Positions 33,414-42,010 of a stretch of 64,000 nucleotides of DNA are shown piece by piece. Under the pieces are notes generated by a model. The model worked only from the letters and a program-made list of their open reading frames with translations. It was not told the origin of the DNA and did no database searches. Position 1 is the stretch's first letter, and every line of letters begins with the position of its first letter. The position numbers were made by a program, and so were the translations under genes. The DNA comes from Streptomyces sp. yr375 (GTDB lineage Bacteria > Actinomycetota > Actinomycetes > Streptomycetales > Streptomycetaceae): assembly GCF_900110755.1 (NCBI RefSeq), contig NZ_FOFF01000019.1:62001-126000 (forward strand), in the 5' to 3' direction.

Positions 33414-33878
33414 TCACCGCATGCCGCCGCTGCCGTACGGGGCGTACAGGTCCAGCAGCCGGGTGCGGGCCGCGCGCAGCCGGTGGGCCACGATGTCTCC
33501 CACCCACTGGAAGACGTGCACACCGAACGAGGGATCGTCCCCGCACAGCGTGCGTACGGCCGCGGCGTCGAACTCCCAGGCACGCACCGGAGTCGTCGCC
33601 TCGGCACCCATGTGCCAGGAGGGCGGCCCGAACAGCCAGGACCAGCCGACGAGTTCGTTGTGCCCCAGCGATTCGATGACAGCGGCCCGGCGGCCGGGCA
33701 CGTGCATGTCGAGGGCGATCGTGCCGGTCCGGATGATCCAGAACCGGTCGGCGCGGGCGCCCTCCTGGAAGAGCCGGGTGCCCTGCGGGATCGACACCTC
33801 GCGGGCGAACTTCATCAACTGTTCGCGGTGCTTCGGGGGCAGGGCCCGCGGCATGCTCATGGTCGGGGAAGCGTTCAT
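33414..33878 (-). CDS. Stand-alone cyclic-nucleotide-binding-domain protein
   Basis: 154 residues comprising one Crp-type effector barrel: FAREVSIPQGTRLFQEGARAD, RFWIIRTGTIALDMHV and VIESLGHNELVGWSWLFGPP. A C-terminal helix follows, but no winged-helix DNA-binding domain is present. It is therefore not a transcription factor by itself; it may be a regulatory subunit or sensor adaptor. GGAGG six bases before the ATG at 33878 fixes the start. Downstream is a CBS-BON gene. Confidence 0.85.
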   Translation of the reverse strand: MNASPTMSMPRALPPKHREQLMKFAREVSIPQGTRLFQEGARADRFWIIRTGTIALDMHVPGRRAAVIESLGHNELVGWSWLFGPPSWHMGAEATTPVRAWEFDAAAVRTLCGDDPSFGVHVFQWVGDIVAHRLRAARTRLLDLYAPYGSGGMR

Positions 33879-33966
33879 GGCGTACCTCCGGAAAGCGTAC
33901 GGATTGACCACTTCCAGCGTCCGCCCCCGCGTCCCGACGGACCATGGGCCACCCGGCCCGCCGACC

Positions 33967-33980
33967 GGGCCGACCGGTAC
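33967..33980. promoter_or_regulatory. 6-2-6 box upstream of the cyclic-nucleotide-binding gene
   Basis: GGGCCGACCGGTAC keeps one perfect half-site and has two mismatches in the other. It is 89 bases from the start at 33878, the same distance as the box of the Acg-type gene. Confidence 0.5.
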
Positions 33981-34227
33981 CCCGGGAGAGCCCTACGGCA
34001 CCCTGTGCCACCGGGATGCCCGCGCCTCGATGGAACCGAGAGAGGTACTCGACCGCCATGAGGGGGCGGACCACCCACGTGGTCCGCACGGATCGGCCGA
34101 CCGGGGGACTCCCGTCCACCACTGAAGCCGTTCGTCAAGGGCTGACCCCGCGCTTGCTCGACGCCCTCGGTGGCAACGCCCTTTCATGCGGCGCGAGTCG
34201 CTATGCGTCCCATCGTTGAGCAGGACG

Positions 34228-34521
34228 TCAAGGCCGCGGTCCTGTTGGCGCCCGCCAGTCCATGGAACGGACTGGCGGGCACATCTGCGTTCGGGGCTTG
34301 TCGTGACCGGGTGCTGGACGTCGTCGGCGTCGCTGTGTGCCGACACACCATCCCCAGCCCTCGGTGACGAGGGCGTGGAAACCGTCCTCGTACTCGACGT
34401 ACTCGACGTACACGACCTGCGCGCCGACAGTCAGGGTGATGAGCCCGTGTGTGCGTGTCTCCACCGGCAGGAGCCAGTCCACGGGCAGCCACAGGGGAGC
34501 GGTGAGGTCACGCAGCCGCAT
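34228..34521 (-). CDS. Hypothetical protein or gene relic
   Basis: A 97-codon frame. The first 60 residues look protein-like (LTAPLWLPVDWLLPVETRTHG, VYVEYVEYEDGFHALVTEGW), while the rest turns Arg/Pro-rich, as expected after a frameshift. The start lacks a ribosome site. I do not recognise the family. The surrounding 33880-34713 stretch otherwise holds only palindromic boxes. Confidence 0.3.
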   Translation of the reverse strand: MRLRDLTAPLWLPVDWLLPVETRTHGLITLTVGAQVVYVEYVEYEDGFHALVTEGWGWCVGTQRRRRRPAPGHDKPRTQMCPPVRSMDWRAPTGPRP

Positions 34522-34581
34522 ACGGGGCGCCGCCCGAAGGATGGCATGACATTCGGTCGGGCTTGGCGCCGTCGAGTCGGA

Positions 34582-34595
34582 GGTCCAACCGGCCC
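34582..34595. promoter_or_regulatory. 6-2-6 box upstream of doxX
   Basis: GGTCCAACCGGCCC keeps a perfect right half and has two mismatches on the left. It is 119 bases upstream of the intact DoxX gene, comparable to the box ahead of the broken copy. Confidence 0.45.
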
Positions 34596-34713
34596 TGTGG
34601 AAGGGGTCGTTCAGCCCGGCGCCGACGGACCAACGGCATCAGGTGACCGACGGCCCGGCGCACGAGAGTCAGGGGTGCAACGAACGACCTGACACCTCGA
34701 AAGGACCACGATC

Positions 34714-35349
34714 ATGGCCGTGCACGAGCACCCGCACCGCACTTCCGGCTTCCACCTGCCCACCTTCCGCAGGAACGGCTCGGCGTCGGACGGCGCCACC
34801 ACGGCCGCCACCGACACGACGGCGGCGACCGCTGCGGCGCGTGCCTACGCGTTCGCGTCGTTGCGTCTGCTGACGGGGTTCGTCTTCCTGTGGGCGTTCC
34901 TGGACAAGACGTTCGGGTTCGGTTACGCCACTCCGTCGGGCAAGGGCTGGATCGACGGCGGGTCGCCCACCAAGGGCTTCCTGAGTTCGGTGGCGGCGGG
35001 TCCGATGGAGTCGACGTTCCATGACTGGGCCGGTGCGGGTTGGGCGAACTGGCTGTTCATGCTCGGTCTGTTGGGCGTCGGTATCGCGTTGGTGTCCGGT
35101 GTCGCGCTGCGGCTCGCTGCCGTCGCCGGCACGGCGATGATGGCGTTGATGTGGATCGCCGAGTGGCCGCCGGCCAAGCACCTGTCCGACGGCACGCTGA
35201 GCATGTCGTCCAACCCCTTCGCCGACTACCACCTCGTCTACGCGATCGTTCTGATAGCCCTCGCGGCGGCGGGCGCCGGTGTCACCTGGGGTCTCGGCAA
35301 GCTCTGGGCCACGCTGCCGATCGTCCGCGACCACACCTGGCTGCGCTGA
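34714..35349 (+). CDS. DoxX-family membrane protein
   Basis: 211 residues with about four hydrophobic spans: ASLRLLTGFVFLWAFLDKTF, WLFMLGLLGVGIALVSGVAL, AAVAGTAMMALMWIAEW and YHLVYAIVLIALAAAGAG. Family members are small inner-membrane redox-associated proteins; in mycobacteria a DoxX homologue associates with superoxide dismutase. The N-terminal 40 residues are polar and Thr/Ala-rich. AAAGGA precedes the ATG. A broken second copy is at 24623-24987. Confidence 0.86.
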   Translation: MAVHEHPHRTSGFHLPTFRRNGSASDGATTAATDTTAATAAARAYAFASLRLLTGFVFLWAFLDKTFGFGYATPSGKGWIDGGSPTKGFLSSVAAGPMESTFHDWAGAGWANWLFMLGLLGVGIALVSGVALRLAAVAGTAMMALMWIAEWPPAKHLSDGTLSMSSNPFADYHLVYAIVLIALAAAGAGVTWGLGKLWATLPIVRDHTWLR

Positions 35350-35404
35350 CCGCAGGAGAAACGGTGGCCCCCTCGCGAGGGGGCCCACCCTGCGGCTGCC
35401 CATT

Positions 35405-35418
35405 GGGCCGATCGGCTT
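35405..35418. promoter_or_regulatory. 6-2-6 box upstream of the USP-adhP-USP-xfp operon
   Basis: GGGCCGATCGGCTT has a perfect left half and two mismatches at the right end. It is 82 bases before the stress-protein start at 35500, the first gene of a run of five + strand genes with short gaps. Confidence 0.5.
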
Positions 35419-35499
35419 CCACCGGGGACTTGCGGCCCCTGCTGCAAGGACCCCTACGTCACGAAGCTGGAATCAGACATCCGTTCAGGAGGAAGAGTC

Positions 35500-36387
35500 A
35501 TGGTCCGCACACTCGTCGCAGGTCTCGACGGTTCCCCCGAGAGCCGTGCCGCCGCGGAATGGGCGGCCCGCGAGGCGGAACTGCGCGGTCTGCCGCTGAA
35601 GATCGTCCACGTCTGGGAGCCCGTCCCTGACCCGTTGGCCCAGGCCCCGCTGCTGGGCGCCGAGACGCAGCAGCACTGGAGTGAGCGGATTCCGCGCGAG
35701 GCGGGCGAGGGCCTGCGTCGGCGCCACCCCGGCGTGGACGTGACCGTGGAGCAGGTGACCGGCACGCCCTCGGACGCGCTGGTGGATGCCGCGAAGGACG
35801 CCGAACTGCTGGTCCTCGGCTCGCGTGGACTGAGCGGCGTCGGCGGCTTCCTCGTCGGTTCCGTCGGCCTCTCGGTCGTCGCGCACGCCGAACTGCCCGT
35901 GGTGCTGGTCCGGGCCGGCGAACAGGCCGCCGACGAGACGAGCCCCGTATCTGCCGCCCCGTACCGGCCCGTGGTCCTCGGCCTCGACGCCGGTGCCCCC
36001 TCCGACACGGTGATCGAGTTCGCGTTCGCCGAGGCCGCCCGGCGCGACACCGGCCTGCGGGTCGTCTACGGCTGGAACCTTCCGCCGTACTACGCCTACG
36101 GCTTCGCGCTGGACGCGGGCCTGCACGAGGAACTCTCCCTCCAGGAGACCGACACCCTCACCGAGGCCCTGCGCCCGTGGCGCCAGAAGCACCCCGGCAC
36201 CGAGGTCGTCCTGGAACCGCGCGTCGGCAGCGCGGCCGATCACCTGGTGGACACCTCCCGTGAGGCCTCCCTGGTCGTCATCGGCCGCCGGATCCGTCGC
36301 GGTGCGTTCGGCGCCCACATCGGCCCGGTCGCGCACGGCGTTCTGCACCACTCCACCGCCCCCGTGGCCGTCGTCGCACACGACTGA
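35500..36387 (+). CDS. Tandem-domain universal stress protein
   Basis: 295 residues. Domain 1 (VAGLDGSPESRAAAEWAAREA) contains GSRGLSGVGGFLVGSVG, an intact G-2x-G-9x-G-S ATP motif. Domain 2 (VVLGLDAGAPSDTVIEFAFAEA) ends HIGPVAHGVLHHSTAPVAVVAHD with a degenerate motif. It is the first gene of an operon with alcohol dehydrogenase, a further USP, phosphoketolase and GAPDH. AGGAGG precedes the ATG. Confidence 0.92.
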   Translation: MVRTLVAGLDGSPESRAAAEWAAREAELRGLPLKIVHVWEPVPDPLAQAPLLGAETQQHWSERIPREAGEGLRRRHPGVDVTVEQVTGTPSDALVDAAKDAELLVLGSRGLSGVGGFLVGSVGLSVVAHAELPVVLVRAGEQAADETSPVSAAPYRPVVLGLDAGAPSDTVIEFAFAEAARRDTGLRVVYGWNLPPYYAYGFALDAGLHEELSLQETDTLTEALRPWRQKHPGTEVVLEPRVGSAADHLVDTSREASLVVIGRRIRRGAFGAHIGPVAHGVLHHSTAPVAVVAHD

Positions 36388-36418
36388 CCCACCCCCGTCC
36401 CCCTGAGGAGCAGCAGTC

Positions 36419-37441
36419 ATGAAGGCAGCCGTTGTACGAGCGTTCGGCGAACCCCTCGTCATAGAGGACCGCCCCGACCCCGAGCCCGGCCCCGGTCAGG
36501 TCCGCGTCCGTGTCGAGGCGTCCGGGCTGTGCCACACCGACATCCACGCCGCGCACGGCGACTGGCCGGTCAAGCCGAACCCGCCGTTCGTGCCCGGTCA
36601 CGAGGGCGTCGGCCTCGTCGAGAAGCTCGGCGACGGCGTCACCCACCTGTCCGTCGGGCAGCGGGTGGCCGTGCCGTGGCTCGGCAGGGCCTGCGGGCGG
36701 TGCGAGCACTGCCTGTCCGGCTGGGAGACGCTGTGCGAGCAGCAGATCAACACCGGGTACGGCTGCGACGGCGGGTACGCCGAGAAGATGCTGGCCTGGG
36801 CGGACTTCGCCCAGCCGGTGCCCGACGGTGTCACCGCGGTCGAGGCCGCCCCGCTGACCTGCGCGGGCGTGACCACGTACAAGGCGCTCAAGGTCGCCGG
36901 TGTCCGGCCCGCGCAACTCGTCGCGATCTCCGGGGTCGGCGGGCTCGGGCACCTGGCGGTGCAGTACGCGAAGATCGCGGGGGCGACGGTCGCGGCGATC
37001 GACGTCACCGACGAGAAGCTCGAACTCGCCACCGCGCTCGGCGCCGACCTCGTCATCGACGCCCGCAAGGACGACGTGGGAGAGGTCCTCAAGAGGCACG
37101 GCGGCGCGCACGCGGCGATCGCCCTGGCCGTGAACGAGGCCGCGTTCGCCGCGGTCAACTCGGGCCTCAGGCGCGGCGGGAAGCTCGTGATGGTCGCCCT
37201 GCCCGCGCACGGCACGATCCAGATTCCGATCTTCGACACCGTGCTGAACGGCACCTCGGTGATCGGCTCGATCGTCGGTACCCGCCAGGACCTCACCGAG
37301 GTCTTCCAACTGCACGCGGCCGGACAGACCAAGGTCATTTCCGAGACCCGCCCGCTGGACTCCGTCAACGAGTCCATCGCCGACGTGCTGCGCGGCGACG
37401 TCAAGGCCCGGATCGTCTTCGACCTCACGGCGGGGCGGTGA
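36419..37441 (+). CDS. adhP: Zinc-dependent alcohol dehydrogenase, AdhP type
   Basis: 340 residues. GLCHTDIHAAHGDWP and GHEGVGLVEKLG provide catalytic-zinc ligands. CGRCEHCLSGWETLC provides the structural cysteines. AISGVGGLGHLAVQYAK is the Rossmann motif, and the following acidic residue in AAIDVTDEK indicates NAD preference. It probably reduces acetaldehyde to ethanol to regenerate NAD under oxygen limitation. The stop overlaps the next USP start (GTGA), which indicates coupling. Confidence 0.92.
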   Translation: MKAAVVRAFGEPLVIEDRPDPEPGPGQVRVRVEASGLCHTDIHAAHGDWPVKPNPPFVPGHEGVGLVEKLGDGVTHLSVGQRVAVPWLGRACGRCEHCLSGWETLCEQQINTGYGCDGGYAEKMLAWADFAQPVPDGVTAVEAAPLTCAGVTTYKALKVAGVRPAQLVAISGVGGLGHLAVQYAKIAGATVAAIDVTDEKLELATALGADLVIDARKDDVGEVLKRHGGAHAAIALAVNEAAFAAVNSGLRRGGKLVMVALPAHGTIQIPIFDTVLNGTSVIGSIVGTRQDLTEVFQLHAAGQTKVISETRPLDSVNESIADVLRGDVKARIVFDLTAGR

Positions 37442-38325
37442 CGGAGATGACGAAGGCCCTGCCGATCGTCGTCGGTGTCGACGGCTCCGAGCCCAGCCTG
37501 CGTGCCGTCGACTGGGCGGCCGACGAGGCCGCGCTGCGCGAGGTCCCGCTGCGGCTGGTGTACGCCTCCCTGTGGGAGCACTACGAGGGCACCTCGATCG
37601 CCGAGGACCTCGCCAAGCCCGACGACCAGGTGATGGCCGAGGACATCGTCGACAATGCTGCACGTCGGGCCCGCCGTCGTCACCCGGACCTTGACGTGAG
37701 TATCGAGGTGTCGGCGGAGGAGCCCGAGTACGCGCTGGTGCGGGAGAGCCGCAGCGCCTCGATGCTGGTGACGGGTACCCGCGGCCGCAGTGGTATCGCC
37801 GAGGCGCTGCTGGGATCCGTGAGCCTCGTCGTGGCCGGGCACGCGCAGTGCCCGATGGTCGTCGTGCGCGGCAACCACGACAACCAGGTCCGGACCGGCG
37901 CACACGGCCGCATCGTCGTGGGCGTCGGAGAGAAGCCGGCCGGCTCGGCGGCGGTGCGCTTCGCCTTCGAGGAGGCGCGCCGGCGCGGGGCGCGGGTGGA
38001 CGCCGTACGGGCCTGGCGTTGGCCCGCGCACGAGACCACCGACCATCCGCTGATGTCCGGCGAACCCGCCCGGCTGCACGAGCAGCAGGCGGTGGACGCC
38101 CTGGACGCGGCGCTCCAGGACGCTCCCGCCGACGTCGCGTCGCACCGCCGTACGGTCGAAGGCCCCACCCGGAAGGTCCTCGTGGACGCCTCCCGGGACG
38201 CCGACCTCCTGGTCGTCGGGGCCAAGCGCCGCTCCGGGCACTACGGGCTCCAACTGGGCCGGGTGGCGCACGGAGTGCTGCACCACTCCGCCTGCCCGGT
38301 GGTCATCGTGCCCGAAAAGGGCTGA
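37438..38325 (+). CDS. Tandem-domain universal stress protein
   Basis: About 295 residues. Domain 1 starts IVVGVDGSEPSLRAVDWAADEA, with an intact ATP motif in GTRGRSGIAEALLGSVS. Domain 2 starts IVVGVGEKPAGSAAVRFAFEEA and ends VAHGVLHHSACPVVIVPEKG. The GTG at 37438 overlaps the adhP stop; an ATG three codons later (37447) is the alternative. It lies between adhP and phosphoketolase. Confidence 0.91.
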   Translation: MTEMTKALPIVVGVDGSEPSLRAVDWAADEAALREVPLRLVYASLWEHYEGTSIAEDLAKPDDQVMAEDIVDNAARRARRRHPDLDVSIEVSAEEPEYALVRESRSASMLVTGTRGRSGIAEALLGSVSLVVAGHAQCPMVVVRGNHDNQVRTGAHGRIVVGVGEKPAGSAAVRFAFEEARRRGARVDAVRAWRWPAHETTDHPLMSGEPARLHEQQAVDALDAALQDAPADVASHRRTVEGPTRKVLVDASRDADLLVVGAKRRSGHYGLQLGRVAHGVLHHSACPVVIVPEKG

Positions 38326-38412
38326 GCGCGATCGTCCCCGACTCCAGCCGCTGACGCAGTAGTTCCGTCTCCACCACCCGTTGACCCATGTCGATGACTT
38401 CCGGAGCCTCCG

Positions 38413-40803
38413 ATGCCCAAGGCCGAACACCAGGACACCACCGCTCTGTCCCTACTCTCCGACGACGAACTGCGCACCCTGGACGCCCACTGGCGAGCCG
38501 CCAACTACCTTGCGGCGGGCCAGATCTACCTGATGGCGAACGCCCTGCTCACCGAGCCCCTCCGGCCCGAGCACATCAAGCCGCGCCTGCTCGGCCACTG
38601 GGGAACCTCGCCCGGGCTCAACCTCGTCTACACCCACCTCAACAGGGTGATCAAGGCACGTGACCTGGACGCGCTGTGCGTGTGGGGACCGGGACACGGC
38701 GGCCCGTCCGTGCTCGCCAACTCCTGGCTGGAGGGCAGCTACAGCGAGACCTACCCGGACGTGTCCCGCGACGGGGCGGGGATGGAGCGGCTCTTCAAGC
38801 AGTTCTCCTTCCCCGGCGGCGTACCGAGCCATGTGGCTCCGGAGACGCCGGGGTCCATTCACGAAGGGGGCGAGCTGGGATATTCGCTGGCGCACGCCTA
38901 TGGCGCCGCCTTCGACAACCCGGACCTCCTCGTCGCCTGCGTCATCGGCGACGGCGAGGCGGAGACCGGGCCGCTGGCCGCCGCCTGGCATTCCAACAAG
39001 TTCCTCGACCCCGTCCACGACGGCGCCGTCCTGCCGATCCTGCACCTCAACGGCTACAAGATCGCCAACCCGACGGTGCTGTCCCGCCTCCCCGAGTCCG
39101 AACTCGACAACCTGCTGCGCGGCTACGGCCACGAGCCGATCCATGTCACCGGCGACGACCCGCTCACGGTGCACCGCGCCATGGCCGCCGCGTTCGACGA
39201 CGCGCTGGACCGCATCGCCGTGATGCAGCAGTCGGCCCGCGAGGACGGCGTGAGCGAGCGGGTGCACTGGCCGATGATCGTGCTGCGCACCCCCAAGGGC
39301 TGGACCGGACCCGCCGAGGTCGACGGCGTCCCCGTCGAGGGCACCTGGCGCGCCCACCAGGTCCCGCTGTCCGAGGTGCGCGAAAACCCGGAGCACCTAC
39401 GCCAGTTGGAGGCGTGGCTGCGCTCCTACCACCCGGAGAAGCTGTTCGGCGCCGAGGGCCGGCCCGTCGCGGACGTCCTCGCCTGCCTGCCCGAGGGCAC
39501 CAAGCGCCTCGGCTCCAGCCCGTACGCCAACGGCGGTCTCCTCGTGCGGGATCTGCCGGTCCCGTCCCTCGACCAGTTCGCCGTCCTCGTCGACAAGCCG
39601 GGCACGACGCTGCACGAGCCGACCCGCATCCTCGGCGACCTGCTGGAAAGGGTCATGCACGACACCGCGGCGAGCCGCGACTTCCGTGTCGTCGGCCCGG
39701 ACGAGACCGCCTCCAACCGCCTCCAGGCCGTGTTCAACGCCAGCGGAAAGGCCTGGCAGGCGGAGCACCTGCCGGTCGACGAACACCTGGACCGGCACGG
39801 CCGCGTGATGGAGATCCTCTCCGAACACACCTGCCAGGGCTGGCTGGAGGGCTATCTCCTCACCGGCCGGCACGGACTGTTCTCCTGCTACGAGGCGTTC
39901 GTGCACATCGTCGACTCGATGGTCAACCAGCACATCAAGTGGCTGAAGACATCGAGGGAGTTGGCGTGGCGGGCACCCATCGCCTCCCTCAACTACCTGC
40001 TCACGTCCCATGTCTGGCGCCAGGACCACAACGGCTTCTCGCACCAGGACCCCGGCTTCGTCGACCACGTCCTCAACAAGAGCCCCGAGGTCGTCCGCGT
40101 CTACCTCCCGCCGGACGCCAACACCCTTCTCTCAGTGGCCGATCACGTGCTGCGCAGCCGTGACTACGTCAACGTCGTCGTCGCCGGCAAGCAGCCCTGC
40201 TTCGACTGGCTCTCCATGGACGCCGCCCGCGCCCACTGCGCGCGCGGCGCCGGGATCTGGGACTGGGCCGGCACCGAGAACGGCGGCGAACCCGACGTCG
40301 TGCTCGCCTGCGCCGGTGACGTCCCCACCCAGGAGGTCCTGGCCGCCGCCCAGTTGCTGCGCCGCCACCTGCCCGACCTCGCCGTCCGCGTCGTCAACGT
40401 CGTCGACATGACCCGGCTCATGCCCCGCGACGAACACCCGCACGGAATGAGCGACTTCGAGTACGACGGCCTGTTCACCGCCGACAAGCCGGTCATCTTC
40501 GCCTACCACGGCTACCCGTGGCTCATCCACCGCCTCGCCTACCGCCGCACCGGCCACGCCAACCTGCACGTACGCGGCTACAAGGAGTCCGGCACCACGA
40601 CCACACCCTTCGACATGGTCGTCCGCAACGACCTCGACCGCTACCGCCTCGTCATGGACGTCATCGACCGCGTCCCCGGCCTCGCGGTACGCGCCGCCGC
40701 CGTACGCCAGCAGATGGCCGACGCCCGCACCCGCCACCACGCCTGGATCCGCGAACACGGCACCGACCTGCCCGAGGTGGCCGACTGGACCTGGGACGCC
40801 TGA
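38413..40803 (+). CDS. xfp: Phosphoketolase (XFP family)
   Basis: 796 residues, full length for the family. It splits xylulose 5-phosphate (and possibly fructose 6-phosphate) into acetyl phosphate plus glyceraldehyde 3-phosphate or erythrose 4-phosphate, using thiamine diphosphate. The N-terminal region has LLGHWGTSPGLNLVYTHLNR and GPGHGGPSVLANSWLEG. The ThDP motif is VIGDGEAETGPLAAAWHSNK. The C-terminal half has HVWRQDHNGFSHQDPGF. It feeds acetyl phosphate to substrate-level ATP formation and is followed 43 bases later by GAPDH, which takes the triose product. GGAG precedes the ATG. Confidence 0.96.
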   Translation: MPKAEHQDTTALSLLSDDELRTLDAHWRAANYLAAGQIYLMANALLTEPLRPEHIKPRLLGHWGTSPGLNLVYTHLNRVIKARDLDALCVWGPGHGGPSVLANSWLEGSYSETYPDVSRDGAGMERLFKQFSFPGGVPSHVAPETPGSIHEGGELGYSLAHAYGAAFDNPDLLVACVIGDGEAETGPLAAAWHSNKFLDPVHDGAVLPILHLNGYKIANPTVLSRLPESELDNLLRGYGHEPIHVTGDDPLTVHRAMAAAFDDALDRIAVMQQSAREDGVSERVHWPMIVLRTPKGWTGPAEVDGVPVEGTWRAHQVPLSEVRENPEHLRQLEAWLRSYHPEKLFGAEGRPVADVLACLPEGTKRLGSSPYANGGLLVRDLPVPSLDQFAVLVDKPGTTLHEPTRILGDLLERVMHDTAASRDFRVVGPDETASNRLQAVFNASGKAWQAEHLPVDEHLDRHGRVMEILSEHTCQGWLEGYLLTGRHGLFSCYEAFVHIVDSMVNQHIKWLKTSRELAWRAPIASLNYLLTSHVWRQDHNGFSHQDPGFVDHVLNKSPEVVRVYLPPDANTLLSVADHVLRSRDYVNVVVAGKQPCFDWLSMDAARAHCARGAGIWDWAGTENGGEPDVVLACAGDVPTQEVLAAAQLLRRHLPDLAVRVVNVVDMTRLMPRDEHPHGMSDFEYDGLFTADKPVIFAYHGYPWLIHRLAYRRTGHANLHVRGYKESGTTTTPFDMVVRNDLDRYRLVMDVIDRVPGLAVRAAAVRQQMADARTRHHAWIREHGTDLPEVADWTWDA

Positions 40804-40846
40804 CCCCGGCCCGTGAATCCCCTGTGAAGCAAAGGAGTTCGCCGTC

Positions 40847-41860
40847 ATGACCGTACGCGTCGGCATCAACGGCTTCGGCCGGATAGGCCGCACCTATCTG
40901 CGCGCGGCACTCGACCGCGCCGAGGCGGGCACCCAGGACGTCGAGGTGGTCGCGATCAACGACATCACCTCGCCCGCCACCCTCGCCCATCTCCTGGAGT
41001 ACGACTCGACGTTCGGGCGCATCGGACGCGAGGTGAGCCACGACGACAGCTCGATCACCGTCGACGGTCGACGCATCGCGGTCAGCGCCGAACGCGACCC
41101 CGCCGCCCTGCACTGGTCCGACTACGGCGCCGGCATCGTCGTCGAGTCCACGGGCCGCTTCCGCGACCGCGACTCCGCCGCCCTGCACCTGAAGGCGGGC
41201 GCCCACACCGTGCTGCTGTCCGCGCCCGGCAAGAACGCGGACGCCACCATCGTGATGGGCGTCAACGACTCGACGTACGACCGCAGGCAGGACCGGATCG
41301 TCTCGGCCGCCTCCTGCACCACCAACTGCGTCGCCCCGATGGTCAAGGTCCTCAACGACGCCTTCGGCATCGAGCGCGGCATGATGACCACCGTCCACGG
41401 CTACACCAACGACCAGTCCCTGCTCGACGGCCCGCACAAGGACCTGCGCCGGGCCCGCTCGGCGGCGCTGAGCATCATCCCGACCAGCACCGGAGCGGCG
41501 CGTGCCGTCGGCCTGGTGCTGCCCGAGCTGGCCGGCGCCCTGGACGGCATCGCCGTACGCGTACCGGTGGAGGACGGCTCGCTCACCGACCTCGCGGTGG
41601 TGCTGCGCCGCGAGGTGACCACCGAGGAGATCAACGCGGTCTTCGACGAGGCCGCCGAGGGCCCCCTCAACGGCATCCTCCGCGTCTCGAAGGCCCCGAT
41701 CGTCTCCCGCGACGTCATCGGCGACCCCGCTTCGTGCGTCTTCGACCCGGCCCTGACCCAGGCGCACGGCACCCTGGCCAAGGTCTTCGGCTGGTACGAC
41801 AACGAGTGGGGCTACACCAACCGCCTCCTCGACCTGACGGCACTGGTCGCCGACGACTGA
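40847..41860 (+). CDS. gap: Type I glyceraldehyde-3-phosphate dehydrogenase
   Basis: 337 residues. The NAD motif is VGINGFGRIGR with an Asp in AINDITSPAT, indicating NAD. The active-site Cys is in SAASCTTNC, with TVHGYTNDQ and a C-terminal WYDNEWGYTNR. It oxidises glyceraldehyde 3-phosphate from phosphoketolase, linking it to ATP and pyruvate formation. It is presumably a second, stress-specific copy in this organism. AAAGGAG precedes the ATG. It is the last gene of the five-gene operon. Confidence 0.96.
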   Translation: MTVRVGINGFGRIGRTYLRAALDRAEAGTQDVEVVAINDITSPATLAHLLEYDSTFGRIGREVSHDDSSITVDGRRIAVSAERDPAALHWSDYGAGIVVESTGRFRDRDSAALHLKAGAHTVLLSAPGKNADATIVMGVNDSTYDRRQDRIVSAASCTTNCVAPMVKVLNDAFGIERGMMTTVHGYTNDQSLLDGPHKDLRRARSAALSIIPTSTGAARAVGLVLPELAGALDGIAVRVPVEDGSLTDLAVVLRREVTTEEINAVFDEAAEGPLNGILRVSKAPIVSRDVIGDPASCVFDPALTQAHGTLAKVFGWYDNEWGYTNRLLDLTALVADD

Positions 41861-41910
41861 GCACGACCGCGAGAGGCCCCGTGCGGTGGGCCTGTGCGGC
41901 GGGTTCCTGA

Positions 41911-41924
41911 GGGCCGATCGGCCC
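41911..41924. promoter_or_regulatory. Perfect 14-base 6-2-6 palindrome upstream of the acyl-CoA synthetase gene
   Basis: GGGCCGATCGGCCC is fully self-complementary, including the AT centre. It is 87 bases before the start at 42011, at the head of a three-gene operon. Confidence 0.72.
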
Positions 41925-42010
41925 CATGGTCCGCCCCCAGGCAGCCCATGGGGCCTCTCCGCGTTCCGCGGGACGCTCGAAGTGACGAAGAACCTTGGAG
42001 GAAACCCGTG

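Noticed and set aside
33945..34713. Various short frames between the cyclic-nucleotide-binding gene and doxX
   Set aside because: Apart from the weak - strand frame at 34228-34521 none shows protein-like composition or a ribosome site.
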